A stretch of 64,000 nucleotides of DNA from Sequoia sempervirens. Taxonomy: Eukaryota; Streptophyta; Pinopsida; Cupressales; Cupressaceae. Every line of letters begins with the position of its first letter. The first letter of the stretch is position 1. Below are positions 1 to 13,100 of the stretch, in pieces. Where the stretch lies: assembly GCA_007258455.2 (NCBI GenBank), contig VDFB02139291.1, positions 1 to 64,000 on the forward strand. Direction: 5' to 3'. Position numbers and translations under genes: made by a program. The notes under the pieces are model-generated. The model had not been told where the DNA came from. It searched no databases and was given only the letters and a program-made list of their open reading frames with translations.

Positions 1-339
1 GTTGATCCAAATTTGCAAACCCTGAAGATTTCACTGACATGCAAATAAAAAGCAGCTGCTGCAACTTGATGAAAATTTCTTGAAAAACCTTCAGAAGAAC
101 GAGTTGAGTAGACCCAGAAGGCTGAAAATTGAAATCTTTGATCTTCTCCTTCAAAAGTTTGATCTTCTGGATGAAAAAGCTTGAAAAAGCAAGGGTTTAT
201 GTTGCTGGTCTGAAAAATATGATGAAAAACCAGCAAACTATGTTCTTGAATCTTGAAAAATTTCTTCAAACTTGCTGCTCCAACTTTCTCCCTTGAAGGC
301 TACTTGCAAAAATAATGAAAATAACATAAAAGAAAGATG

Positions 340-346
340 TTAAATA
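340..346 (-). promoter_or_regulatory. TATTTAA box upstream of the unit gene (unit 0)
   Basis: TTAAATA on the plus strand reads TATTTAA on the minus strand. The same box, at a similar distance from the gene start, occurs in units 1, 2, 4 and 5. It is a likely core promoter for the gene left of the window. Confidence 0.45.
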
Positions 347-479
347 GACTTAGGGTTTTGTTTTTGCTTTGCTTTCTTTTGCTTTTATCTCCAAAACCCT
401 AAATCTCAGTCCCTTGAATTGGACGCCATCCTTTTCCTCTTGCAAATTTTGAAATTTGAAAATTCTTAAAAATTCTCTA

Positions 480-1690
480 AGGCATGAAGCTTTGGGCGCC
501 TTTCTCCAAGAGGGGCGCTTATTTTCACCAGTGTTAGTCAAAATTTTAACTTTTTCAACTTTTCTCCATTTTGACATGCTACTTCACCACTGTTTTCTCG
601 TTGATAGGTTTACCCGACAGGCGAGCTGAGTGGTTCACGGCGGAGCCTGTCTGATTCTGAAGAAGACGTTCTGGAGGCACCTCCGGCTAAAAACTTGATT
701 TCGACCTCCGAATTCACGGGAGGCTTTTCCTTCTAGGGCCGCTCAACTTCTTCAGTGTTAGCCATTTTTCTGATTTCCAAGTTCTTCCTTCTCCGTTTGA
801 TTTTCTGATGAGTCTTCGATTCCGGGAGCTACGCTGATCCGACTGACTGTCTGAATGTTTCGTTGGATAGCCAGACTGATTTTGGTGAGGCCTTCTTGGA
901 CGTTACTTTTGCGAATTCCATCATTTGGAGGCTTTAAAGTTTGGGCGCCTTTCTTCAAGGGGGGCGCCCAGTTTCATCAGACTTAGAAATTTTTTCAATT
1001 TATTCATGTCTTTCACTTCTTCGGGCGACCTTGTTGAATCTTGAGCTCCGGGCGTCGGATTGACTGATGGTTGTGCTCATTGCGAAGCTGAGAAGATTTT
1101 AGGAGGGGTCTTCTGGAAACACTTCTGCCAAAAAGCATCTTTTAACCCTTCAAAATCTTGGGCGCCTATCTTGACTGGGTGCGCCCACTTTACCAACACT
1201 TAGTTTATTTTTCACCTTTTTCACCTTTGCTTTTAGATCTCTCTTTTCAACTCTCATCAGACCTTCTGTTCAGCTCTTTGAATCTGGTGACTGCGAACTC
1301 CGTTTGTCGTGCTGGATAGCTCGTTGGAAAGCCTGTTGCATTATGAAGACATCCCGTTATAACCTTGATTGCAATTTCAACTGTTTGCACCCTTGAAAAG
1401 TTGGGCGCCTTTCTTCAACTGGGGCGCCCAGTTTCTCCAGACTTAGAAGAATTTTCAATTTATTCTTTTTCAAGTTTCAGATCTTCATTTTATACCTTCC
1501 ACTTTGACTTGAATTTGCTGGAGACTGGATTGTCGGATTCTCTGACGGGGATATCCATCGCGAAGCTGACTGAAAACTGAACAACTTTCATTGGAGACCG
1601 TAACCCTAATTCCTTCATCTGGTACCCTAAAAAGGTGGGCGCCTTTCTTCACTTAGGGCGCCCAAACTCAGCAGTGTTAGAAAATTTTCA
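480..1690. repeat. ~220-240 bp tandem repeats with GGGCGCC cores (unit 0)
   Basis: Six diverged repeats have cores near 492, 715, 939, 1158, 1401 and 1637, spaced about 219-243 bp. Each core pairs GGGCGCC with an inverted GGGGCGCCC some 12-15 bases on, followed by a conserved 'cagacttag'-like stretch. They are GC-rich islands in AT-rich DNA and sit between the TGTTGTACCC terminus and the TATTTAA box. Confidence 0.8.
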
Positions 1691-2406
1691 ACACCTTTCA
1701 ACTTTCTTCCTCGTTCCTCGTGCATGTTCATCGTTTCACCTTCTGCTGGAAGTTTGAATGCTAACATTGACGCCTGGTAGTCAGATGACCTCCATTGATG
1801 ACCTCGGAACTCCAGATATGCTTATGAAAAAGCTGAATAGACCCAGTAGGGCAAAACTGATTATTTTAAGATTCTGACTGCACCAGCCTGATACGGACAC
1901 ATTTTGAGCCAATCAAAATCAGTTCGGACCCTGTCGGACCAACCTTCTATTTTTAGAAAATTGTGCCAGTATCCGTTTCGAAAGAAACCCAAAAAAAACC
2001 CAGAAAACGTTACTATTTCGAGAAAATTTCTAAAAATAGCAGTTTTCCTAAAATTTAGGGATGAAAAACTGAGATCTGGGTTTTGTAGGTTAAGCTGCTC
2101 TTAGCAGACCCAGATCGTCACAAATTGAAAATTTTGCGTTTTAACCTCTCATGCAAGACATGCACAGCCAAATTTTGACCTTTTTGACTGATTTAACAAG
2201 ACTTTGACTCATTTCTTCAAAATATCTAAGTGTAACAAAAATTTTAATTTTGGGGTACAACACTATTGCATAATGAATATTTTATTATTATTTAAGTTTC
2301 GAACTTCAAGACATTGTCAGTGTAACTGGAGGGGGTCCAATAAGAAACCTTCAATTTTAGTCGAGGTTTTAAATCTTGCAGTAAATAATATGGTGCGAAT
2401 TCTCTT

Positions 2407-2413
2407 TATTTAA
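2407..2413 (+). promoter_or_regulatory. TATTTAA box upstream of gene copy 1
   Basis: TATTTAAG is followed by a conserved 'CGCCATcATTaATCATTC'-like stretch also found in units 2 and 4. It lies about 620 bases before the gene start at 3028. Likely core promoter; the start of transcription cannot be placed. Confidence 0.5.
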
Positions 2414-3027
2414 GCATGGCGCCATCATTAATCATTCACACAGCTTAAAAATTCGTATCTCTTTAGAGCAGATGGGAGTTTTTGCAGGTTGGGCAAATTC
2501 ATCATCAGTCTCCAAGGGTAATTTCATCAAACAATTCTTTTTTTAGGTTTTAGTTCACATTGATCAGCAAATTTGAAGAATAAGGGGCGATTTTCACAGA
2601 AGAAAGAGCATAGAAAAAACGTCTTTCTCCTCTTTGATTCTCAAATTTCTCTCAAAATACAATTCGCATGTTCCTGAAGTTGGCGAATTTGACAAGTCTA
2701 AACATCTGGATCATTTCTGTATAGCTTCCTCGAATTAAATTTACGTGTTTGATTTTTCAGGAATTTTTAACTCCAGAGCATTTGTTCTCAAGTTTCTAAT
2801 TTTCTCAACTGAAAACTCGTTGCATGGTCGAGTAGAAGTTAGATTTTCGCATTTTTGACGTTCTTGGTTGTCTTAGAATATTTTTCTGGAGAAAACCCAT
2901 ATCTCAGATTTTTCGCCGAAAATAACTCTTCAAAAGGCTATTTTTAGCCTCAGCAGGCTATTTTTAGCTTTCTAGAAATCTTGTTAGAACATAGTCGAGT
3001 TCACAATCAACAGGCGAGTTTTTCAGA

Positions 3028-5309
3028 ATGCAGTACACTCAGCTTGAATACAGGACCAAATCAGTCCTTACTCACGACTTCATTGGGACAGTTGGGAGCC
3101 GGGCTCTTCATGGAGTGTTGCCATGGCGGTCTTAAGATCGATCAAGATCGAGTGCGATTATTTAGAACATTTATGATTCGAGGGTTGTTGGAGGCGGCTT
3201 CCATACCCTTCTTATCTCTTGTTCATTGTGTTGAGTTAAGTAATGTCTTGTATACATTAAAGCATGACAACTTCGCTACCGTGAATAATTATTCGTGGAG
3301 AAATGAACCAAGTTATTTGCAGTCTCAAGCCTCTAGACATTGAAAGAAGTTTTGGTATACCTCAGCACCCAAATAGTCTAGTTATTTCTATGGAGCAGTG
3401 CGAGCATGCATTCAATGCTGATGTGGACAAGTGCCAAAGTAAAATGGCAGAACGATGGTTAAAGCAAGCGAAGAACAAATTGCCAAACAATGTGGGTCGT
3501 GGTGAGTACAAGGATGAGTACTCGATTCTAATTACACTTTTGAATCGTGTCTCAGGTCATTCACATGCAAATGTTTTCCAGCCTTGGATGTATTACATCA
3601 TTGGTCGCATCATATCTGGGAAAGAGCACTATGACTGGGCATCCTTCATCAGTGATGTTATCCACAAGTAGATCACCGGTTTCCTAGTTGCTCATGAGTT
3701 TCACATGTTTTCTTATCTCGTGTACTTGATTGCTTATCAGGGTCGGTTAGGGACTAAACACCATGGGCATTCGATGTTGAGAAAGTCATATACGGTCAAG
3801 CGGAGTTCACTAAAGGCTAAGCGTCATTTCAAAAGCGCGATATTCCGCGAGGCTTTTAGAGCTTACTCTGATGAAATTTGGGCCAGGGAGTTGCACGACC
3901 GTATCTGCGGCGGTTGCTAGGGCAGCGATGGATGGATGGGCAAATTGGTTTATTCAGTTCCCAACATACACCTACATCCGAGTGCATGGCTTTACAGGAA
4001 ATCCAGCTATGCTTCCACGTTATCCTTCGGGTAAGACGGTCTTTATGGAGTTCACGGCGGTTGCATGATAATTTCCTGCATCGTCTTTTCACAGCGTAAA
4101 AGCATAGACCGAAGCCTTAACTTTCCTTTAGGTTTAGATGTGGTGCAAGTCGGCAGTTGATGCCAAGGTTGCAGGACAGGAGCTCGAGAAATATCATCTT
4201 AAGTATCTTGTTGAGGCATGTGCCTATGATCTTTCAGGGCATTACACAACTCGCCTTGCTGGACACGCATTTCATGAGCCTTCTATGGAGGATTATTGGG
4301 CAAAGTGCGGGGCGGCTTCGAGGTTCGCAGACGTAGTTATGGCCACTTCTCTCTCACAGATTTCTGTTTTCTTATTAGAAGATGTGGGAGGTTTATCAGA
4401 TGATGAGGGAGAAGTTCTTCCTCAGTTTTTCAGAGAGCAGGTTGACACATAGCCGCTGCCAGCAGTTGATCGGTACGCCAAGGAGTACGCAACAGTAAAA
4501 GAGAGGTCAAGTAGAGTTATTCAGAATAGTATACTTTACCTCGACAGCAAGAGGACCAGGAGGGTAAGTGTGCCTAGAGCAGAGCCGCTAGTGGTGAATC
4601 TTTCACTACCTTCCTCGTCCAAACCTAAACAGAAGAAAAGGAGTAACCCTCCTAAGAAAGGTCAAGCGCCAAACAATTCAAAAGGCAAGGCGCTTGCCAT
4701 TGATACATGTAAAGAGCCTGACAGACAGCCTATCTCAGAGCCAGTTCAGAGTCCTCCAGTGCGTGAGGTTCAACCTCAAATTCCTACACCAGTTCCGGAG
4801 CAGTCACCAGTCCCAATTCATATTGAATTGGATTTAGACTCCCCATCTCGCAGTGGTTCTTCTACATATTCACTTTCGTCACAACCTCCTGTTGCTAGTA
4901 CATATCCTTCCAGTAGCATTAGCCGGGATCAATCTTGGATTGAGAATCAACTGGGAAGGAAGAGGAGGCAGCCATCCTATGTCCTTAATCATTCAGATTT
5001 TGATCAGGTTTACCAGGATGTGCCAGACAAGAGGATCAAGAACATGGTCCACGTGGAGAGGAAAACCGATACAGAGATCGTCGTCGAGACTGCTATACCT
5101 CCACAGGGGAAGAGCTTGGACGAGTTGGAATCTTAGGATTTCGAGGTTATCATAGTCAACCTTGGTCGTAACACACGCCAGACTCAGGTTGATCTCTTTC
5201 AGGTTGCTACAGATAGTGCCAGGGATAGAATGCTGAAAGATGAAGAGGATAAGGCAGCCCTCAAGGCTGAAATCAGACAGCTTCGTCAGTACATTTCTAG
5301 CCTTGTACA
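3028..5309 (+). pseudogene. Unit gene, copy 1: protein of unknown function (broken, C-terminus missing)
   Basis: I do not recognise this family. The start at 3028 (MQYTQLEYRTKS) matches starts in units 2, 4 and 5. The reading breaks by frameshift within 40 codons and again later. Recognisable blocks follow: GRGEYKDE and FQPWMYY (about 3499-3600), HEFHMFSYLVYL (3690-3735), MLPRYPSG (4010), GLSDDEGEVLPQF (4390-4425), a Lys/Pro/Ser-rich middle (4570-4850), LGRKRRQPSYVL (4950) and a charged helical stretch KAALKAEIRQLRQYISSLV (5250-5307). In-frame stops at 3669, 4450 and 5134 fall where other copies have Gln. The last third is lost because the Tat-like element starts at 5310. Cellular role unknown. 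Confidence 0.7.
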
Positions 5310-8300
5310 TGTTACCCACTTTTTATTTACAACTCAGGTCAAGTTAGATTTAATGGTTTTAATTGCTGAAAAGCCTTTCGTTACCTATTAATTTTTCACT
5401 CCGAGTTAAAACAAGTAAAACAGGATGAAGTTCATCGTTTTAAGGTACAAAAATTTTCATGTTTTGCTGATTGAATGTTCAGTAATCATCATTGAGACCA
5501 TTTTGCATATGAATCATAGTTTATTGTGCAAACATCTGAAACAGAAAATTGAAAAGATTTGCATAATATGCTTTTATTCATTCTGTAAAAATGTTGAATT
5601 CCACACAAGCCGTGGAAGTAACTTTCTGATTCTTATGATCAAAGGAAGAATGCATAAATAACTGTATGCTATACAACTGAAAATAACAGAGACATAGGGT
5701 AGGAGGTGATTCGTCATTGCCTGGAATGACAAATTGTTGACAGTTGAAGACGTCAGCTCTAGCTCTATTTTCAGTTGCAGCTCCATTCCAGCTCGAAAAG
5801 CGTCTGCAAGGAATATGATGAGGTTAGAGATAAAATCTCTAAGCAACAACGGATCAATCCTATCATATATCTACGCTACCAACAGAAATATAACATGCAG
5901 TCGATCAAGCATCCATCAGATAACTGCAAAAAATCAGAAAATAAAGCATGTAATTCAATGGAAGCTTTCAGCTTCTTATATCTTGCTGACATGTTTGTTT
6001 CAGTGTGCGGGAACAGGTTCGTCATGATCAAAATCAGATATGTGGAGGAAAACGGGCTCCCACAAGGGTAGAGCTCGACATATAAGGTAAATACCTTTCA
6101 TTCACATCATACGTGAGAGTCATTGATATCAACTACAGTCTTAAATAAAAAGGCTGTCATAAAAGCAACTCATAGCAGCAGTGTTCAATTCAATAACAGC
6201 ATATTTGAATCTATTTCATCACTGAAACTCCTAAGAACCCATTGAACGCTAAACAGTAGTGATGTTATGGACTGTATTAGCAACACACTGTGATTTTCTG
6301 AGTATTCAAGTGCAGGGCAGATTTGCAATAGTTTAATTTTCTATGAGTTCTTCAACAATAAGCAGCAAATTTTGTTTTAAGTCAGCATCCAAAAAATAAT
6401 GGAAGATGCAATATAAGTTATTTTTCATCAAACAGGCATGTAAGACAATTTGCTTATGCTGTGATTATTCTATGAAAGTAAAACAGTTGGAGTTCTTAAA
6501 AGATAGAATTTGCAAATGAAAGAATACAGCCAAGATGAAAAGATGAGGACCGTCAAAAAAGGAAATACGGCTTTCAGCCTCAAAGCCCAGCTCTTGTCTT
6601 AAAGGAGCAGTCATATGTTACTGATCATGCTAAATAACAGCCAAACAGCTATGGTGATACAGTGACTATCAAACATTAAAGGAGCAATTACATTATGCTT
6701 TCATTTAATAAACAGCAGAAGAAACTTGCGTAAGTTTTATCCTTCTCTGTTATTCTCAAGTAACTCTAGAACAGTGGAAGCACAAGAACGTCAAGGAGAC
6801 AAATTATATACAGCTGAGAATAGAGAAAAGAGGACACCATACACAGGCAGATTATTAAGATCAATCTTGGAGGAGATAAATTCAGTATAAAGAGAGCCAT
6901 TCTATTCGAGTACAAAGATGCATAAAGAGACATTCATGGAAATGAAAACTTTTTCCAAAAGAAGACAGCTATGGAGACACGGTATCAAATCAAAGCAAAA
7001 GAGACAGTGAAACAGTGAAAAGTATTTCCAAGTAATTGTACTGGAACAACAATGTCAATATATTTAAAATAATTATGAGTATGCTGTAGGTTTGGTCAAG
7101 TGAATCAACAATACAGAAATTTTCTGTCATCTCCTACTTTTGATCATGCATATCAAGTACTCATTTTCAGCTCAAAGACACCATTGTGTTCATATAAAGA
7201 AACTAAGAATGATAAGTCTCTTGATCAAGTTTATGCACAGCAGTATGGTGGACAGCAATGATAACCATTTGAAAGCTTCTTTAGTCAAGAACAACAGAGT
7301 GATAGCATGAATATTGATAACATTGAGCTACAGCAGTGAAGATTAAAGAAAATAAAAAAAATCTGAAGATGAAAGATATCCAGTATAGAAAGAAAAATAA
7401 CTATTCTTCACTTCTTTGAAGGAAAAGAAAGATATACTTTTGTTCTATATTTTCATTGAATTCAAGCAAGTTTTTAACTTCAGATCTCTAAGACAGCACT
7501 TTGCTATAAAACAGAAAATGCAGCCCATGGAATTTAGATACAGTGAGAAGATTAACACCAAACTGGAGTAGTCTTCAAAATCTGATAAAAGCTTGCTATT
7601 TAAAACAGAAATCAGATTTCTATGAGATTAAAAATGCCCAGCTTCAGATTTAAAGTAAAAAGTGGCTGTAGCAAACAAAAAATCAGAGTGTTTCATCTCC
7701 TGTGTGTTTTAAATTAAACATTTTTTGCTGAGATCTGTAGAAAATCATCATGGCAGCTTGAAAGTGAAGTTTTTTTGCTGATTCAAAGAGAGAAAAATGC
7801 CCAGATTTGAAAAACGGGACTGTATGTCTACAGAAAATCAAAGTTTTCCATCTGTTATGAGCTCAAGTTGAATTGTTTTTGCAGAAATCAAAAGAAGTTC
7901 TCATGGCATGGCTGTACTACACAAAAAATCAGAGTATTTTGTCTCCTGTGAGCTCAAATACTATGCTTTTGCAGAAAATCAGAAGAAAAATGTTATGGTG
8001 TAGCTTACAAAAGTAAAATATTGCAGATCTAAAGCAGAAAGGCACCAAATTCGAGTTTTTGTTGGCAAAGCTTGTTCTTTGTTTTTAGAAAATAACTTCA
8101 GAGGTTCATGGCAGCATAAAAATACAGATTCATTGCCCAGATTCGCACAAAAGAAGAAAAAAAATAGACTTTTATCTAAAAATACCTGTTAAATCTTCAT
8201 TATTTTCGAATTTGAAAGAGCTTTCCAGCAAGTTCATGGATTAGAATGCTCATGGCGGCCAAAGAAAGTGTAGATTCATGCCCAGATTTGCAAGAAGATC

Positions 8301-9982
8301 ACACAGCAATGAAAGATCATTTACAGCAGAAAATCGCGTCCCAAAATGCCTCAACGTTTTTTCAAAAAATGTCATGCTCTTATTTCGGCTCAGAAATGAC
8401 CAGATTTGAAGTTCCTCATGGCAGAAAATACCAGAACAAATCAAATTCGTGGCTAGGGTTTGAGGAGTGGCGGCGCCCAGCAAAGGAGAAGCAAACAAAT
8501 AAAATGCAAATGAAATGCCTTTGTCTTATTTTAGGGTTCGAACCCTAGAAGTTCGACCTTTCTCGCCTTTGCAAAAGCTTTATTCATTTTTTTCAAGCAT
8601 AAGCTTTTTTTTAAAAATTAAAATATAATTAGAGTTTGTTTTCTTTCAATTTTGCATTTTAAAATCAAATGAAAATCTTTGATTAAAAATGATTGACAAA
8701 TCATTTTAATAAATGATTTTATTTAAAAAATGCAAAATTAGTGCTTGGAGACTTATTTTAATTTTTGCATTTTAAAAGCAGATGTAAATCTTTATTAAAA
8801 TGATTTGTTAATCATTTTTAATAAATGATATTTAAATGCAGAATTAAAATTTTGATCTTGCTAGGTGGTATTCCAACTTGCAGTTCTTTTTAAATTGTAA
8901 ACTTTATTTTTTAAAGTGATCAATTATAAATCACTTCTGAAAAATAAATGTTATTAATGCAAGTTGAAGATATTTGAGATATGACAAGAGAAGCCTTTAA
9001 GTGGAGCATTAAATCTTGGAGATATGACAGTCTGTTTATGCCAAGTGGAGGTTTTGGGTTGCTAGATTCAGGGGAGGAGTTATTGACTGATATGACACCT
9101 TTTTTGGAGACTTTTGAGTCCTATTTATGAGGATTTTTGTTCCTATCCGGGTCTGGAAGACTTTTTCCTATTTTGGGTAAGTTGTTGGAATGTTTGAGAG
9201 CCTTCTTTTAGGGCATTTTTACCAAATCCGACCCCTTATCCAAGGTGGGGCCCTTTTTTCTAGGGTTAGGGTGGAGAGTTTGAGCTTATTTATTCTCATC
9301 TTCATTCCTTTTTATGTATGCAAAAATTCTGGAGTGGAAGAGACTTTGTACTTTCTGAAGGACATGGTGCTATTTTGTTCCAAGCTTTGTATCAGACTTT
9401 GGAGTATGTATTTTCAGAGCCTTTGAGGGCCTTTATACAGCATTTTGGATCTATTTCTGGTGTCATGTTTGTATGCAGATTGGTGATTGATCTTTCTTTT
9501 CTGTGTTTCTTATCTGAAACCTTTTAAGTTTGTCTCATTTTGGCATCTTTGTGACTAGGAATTCTCTTCACAGGTTGAGGGTTGTATCAATTTTTAGATA
9601 TATTTACTGTGATTAATATCCTTTAAATATCATTCTGATTTCAGATCTTCCTTTGAAATATTTATGTGTTGAGGGTTTTACCAGTTATTGTATCATCTTA
9701 TAAATGGCTGTGGGTTCAATTTGTGCTGAGGAAAGTGATTTTGGTGTATCACCCATTAATTAGTTTTAGTCTTCAAGTTCCTTTTATCTCTTTTCTCCCC
9801 CTTTTCCCCTAAAGTCTTTAGGTTTGAAGAGCAAAAATAGATATTTATTCAACAGGAACCGGCCTAGAATCCGGAGGTCTCATTTTCAGTACTGCATATC
9901 CCACATGTAGAATTTGAGTCCCATGTTATGCCAGATTGCTGAGCTTGAAAATCTCAGTAGGGTGCAAATTTGGTGCATAACA
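5310..9982 (+). mobile_element. 5' LTR (about 4.67 kb) of the Tat-like element
   Basis: It begins TGTTACCC exactly where gene copy 1 stops matching its relatives and ends GCATAACA just before the primer-binding site, giving TGTTA...TAACA termini. The left target duplication would be gtaca (5305-5309); its partner is lost in the deletion at the 3' side. The interior (5310-9100) is AT-rich with many 'cag' and 'cagatttg' words and no supported coding region; a possible TATA is TATTTATG near 9122. No second LTR copy remains in the window, so the length rests on the two boundaries. Confidence 0.6.
8640..8850. repeat. Two ~115-bp direct repeats with AT-rich hairpins
   Basis: Two diverged copies (about 8645-8745 and 8755-8850) share 'tttgcattttaaaa', 'aaatctttgatt' and 'taataaatgat'. 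Each contains a palindrome of the type AAATGATT-loop-AATCATTT. They lie in the 5' LTR of the Tat-like element, about 300 bases before the TATA-like box. Confidence 0.6.
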
Positions 9983-9986
9983 GTTT

Positions 9987-10004
9987 TGGCACGCCCGGTG
10001 GGAC
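9987..10004 (+). other. Primer-binding site of the Tat-like element
   Basis: TGGCACGCCCGGTGGGAC starts five bases after the LTR end at 9982. A TGG start and GC-rich run complementary to a tRNA 3' end is expected for minus-strand priming. I did not assign the tRNA. Confidence 0.65.
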
Positions 10005-10138
10005 AGAAGAAGTCATAATTTTTTTATCAGTTCTTGCTGTTTTGATATGTTACAGCAGGTTTACAGCTTTAAAGAAGCTCAGTTTCAGCATATTTGGCGA
10101 CTCCGTTGTGAAGGAAAGTGACCAATGCAAAAGTTTAT

Positions 10139-13100
10139 ATGAGAAAGGTGGAAACCAGAAGTTCAAAGTCTTTTGAATATCTGCAACTGTCATCACCTAA
10201 AAGGAAAGGAAGGACTCTTGATCGAACTCCTCATGCAAAAAGAGTGCAAACAACTCCTCCAAGAGTATATGCCAGAAGGGGAAGATCATTGCATAGTGAA
10301 CGTCCTGTGAGACACTCAGCATCACCAACTGTTAGAGAAGAGCCACCTATTGCTGTTTCTGGGAATTTCAACTTCCTAAAAGGTAGGAGCAATTTTGGTA
10401 CAGCAAGTGTAAGCTTTTCTACTACAATTACAAGTACTTTTTCATCATTTTCGAGTACTATACCAGCAAGTGCAAGCTCAGTTTCAGCAAGTATATCAAC
10501 ACAGACTCATAGTATGGCTGTACCAAGAGCCTTTGCATTTGTTCCATTTAATCAGGGTAGTCCCCTTAATTTAGTGCAGCATAATGATATTCCTTTGGCA
10601 GCATTAAAGGGATTACCAGAATTCACTGGAGAAGGGCAAATAACACCGTTTGAACATATAAGAGATGTGGCAGCGTTGTGCAATGTGCATCATGTAATAG
10701 AAGAGAACGTAGCAGTAAGGTTATTGGCTGCATCTTTCAAGAAGAAGGCGCTGGAATGGTTCAGAAGCTTGCCAGTGGGCTCTATCGCAACATGGGATGA
10801 TCTTGGTGACAAATTTACCACATTTTTTGAAGACAAGTCTGATCACCTATCTTTGGTAGAGCAGTTGACAACTATTAAAAGAGCCCCTCAAGAGCAAATG
10901 ACGGATTTCAACATCCGTTTCCAGAAGACTTGGAATAGGATACCTGCTACGGTAAGGCCTTCTGCTGATTATGCATTTTTGTATTACTTAAAGAGTCTCA
11001 ATAGTGATATATCAGTGATGATACAATCCATGGGAGGTCTATCATTACCTCAAGCTTATAGTATAGCTATAAGAGCAGAAAATAGTCTTATTCAAGCAGG
11101 AAAAATAGCTCCTAGGCCCCCTATGCCATATTTTCCAAATATTCACCCAAATATACCATTGCACATACCTCCTCTTGCTGCAATACCGACTGTTTCAGCC
11201 ATAGAGACTACCAGAAATCAAACATATGAGACTGTTGGACCTTCAACTGAGCTGCAAGAGATTAAAAGCAGCCAGCAAAAGATTGAAATGGTTTTGCAGA
11301 CCTTGGGAAATGAGCTAACCAGCATGAAAAAGCAGCAGTACCAAGGTCCAAGGCCATCATTTCAACAATATAACCAGCAGCAACAAGGAGCGAATCAGCC
11401 TTATCAAAATCAAGGGTTCAATCAGCAATATCAGCAAAATAGACAACTATACCAAGGAAATTATCAAGGGCAGCGACAAAATGTTAACCAAAGGCCATTT
11501 CTGACACATAATACAGTGCCTATGAATGCAGCAAATCAGATAAAAGATATTGTTCCAGCTCAGAATAATCTTGCAGCAGATTATGAATGGTGTTTTCCAT
11601 GTAATCAAGCGCATAATCAAGCAACATGTTCTAATGGTATTATCAATCAAGCACTGATGGTTCAAAATGCCACAAGTTCACAACTGGATGCATCTACTGA
11701 AGTACTTGAGCAGCAACGAGATGTGCATCCCAATGAGACTGGATTCCTAAACTGGCAAAGTGAAGAGTTCTGTGGTGTGAATGGTGATCCAACAATTGCA
11801 ATGCTCACCCGAGCAAAGAAGAGGGCTCTAGAAGCAGAACCTGCAACTGCAGGACCATCATTCACAAAAAATCCTGATATCCCACAAAAGCCTTCAAATC
11901 AGACTCAGCCAATCAGCAATCAGCCTCACAAAGAAACAATTCCTGCTGCTGCTAAGACACACCAGAAAGTACATCCAGCTATGCCCTACAGCATTGTGGA
12001 CAGCATGAAAAGAATGAACGTATCAATGACCATGTGGGATTCTTTGTCCATTCCTGGACAAGCTGAGATGTTGAAGAAAGCACTGAGTGGTGAAGATACG
12101 CAAGAACATGCAGCTGGTGATCGTGAGAAGGTAGTCATGACAAATGCTGATCAAGTGAAAGTGATGGATAGCAAACCAAATGTCACAGTTCAAGGTAAGG
12201 ATGTGAGACCTCCTCCATTCTATGTTTCCTTAGTCATTGGAAAGAATTTGGTACATAATTGTATGGTTGATAGTGGGGCAACTTGTTCTGTAATGCCAAA
12301 AAGGGTAGCTGATCAGTTAGAATTAAAATATGAGCCTATAGAAAAGGGAGTAGTCCAGTTAGATGGTACATCTGTCAACTCGATAGGTCTCATAAAAAAT
12401 GCTAGTTTGACCTTACACGCCTGCCCTACTTTCTCTATTCCACAAGACATATATGTAATAGATTTGCCTCCTTATTTTGGCCTTTGCTTATCAAGAGAAT
12501 TTACAGCCAAGATAGGAGGTTATCTCTCATCCGATTGGTCTCACATGATTTTCCGCACAAGGTATGGAACAAAAGTAAACATAAAGTCAGAATCACTTGC
12601 AAAGGATATCATTGAACCTTATATACCCAGTATGATGAATGCAAATTGTGTCATTTTTGACCAAGATGATCATGCTGCTCCTGTTTCACATACATCTACT
12701 GCTGGAATTCCTGATATTCTTTTAGATGAATGGGCTGAAAGTAGTACTCATCGCACTGGAAGTGATTTAGTATTAGACGCTGGTATGGGTAACTATATGT
12801 TTCAGGAGGCTGGTTCAGTTATGCCAAATTTGGTTAAAAGGGAGGATGTTGATTCTGAACAGCACAATGAGGTCTGGAATATGTTTTTTGACGGATCTAG
12901 AAGTAAGCATGGTGCTGGTGGGGGTGCAATGTTAGTGTCTCCTGATGGAGTTGAGTACTATGCAGCCTTTAGATTTAGTTTTTCTTGCACCAACAATACA
13001 GCTGAGTATGAAGGCTTAATTAATGGGCTAGAATGGGCAAGAAAGAGAGGTATTAAGGCTCTAAAGGTTCATGGTGATAGTGAGCTTGTGGTGAATCAGG

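Larger units (their letters stand above)
1..2262 (-). mobile_element. Unit 0: promoter-side end of a gene-bearing giant LTR (partial)
   Basis: This is the upstream part of a unit whose gene lies left of the window. Read on the minus strand it begins TGTTGTACCC at 2262, then carries GGCGCC tandem repeats, a TATTTAA box and a leader. The leader (1-340) matches 60880-61200 closely in the same orientation, where it precedes the gene of unit 5. The right end abuts unit 1 sequence at 2263, so unit 0 inserted into unit 1; the expected 5-bp duplication would be ctatt (2263-2267), but the other end is outside the window. No coding sequence is seen here. Confidence 0.7.
2263..5309 (+). mobile_element. 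Unit 1, left part: plus-strand gene-bearing LTR unit, truncated by insertions
   Basis: Sequence 2263-3030 matches the reverse complement of the upstream region of unit 2 (about 28605-29360), including a shared 'gggggtccaat' stretch and the TATTTAA box. The left end was cut by insertion of unit 0. At 5310 the Tat-like element begins inside the gene. The matching right end of this unit is 15239-15981. Confidence 0.65.

Noticed and set aside
480..1690. GGCGCC arrays as CRISPR
   Set aside because: Periods of 205-240 bp, diverged repeats, no unique short spacers, and the context is a plant retroelement.
5310..8500. Short open frames of 60-100 codons at 5425, 5574, 5775 and 8246
   Set aside because: No conserved motifs, AT-rich composition, and they lie within an LTR.
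10118..10138. GTG at 10118 as the start of the Tat-like gag-pol
   Set aside because: Plant translation starts at ATG; the first in-frame ATG is 10139 and nothing supports GTG initiation.
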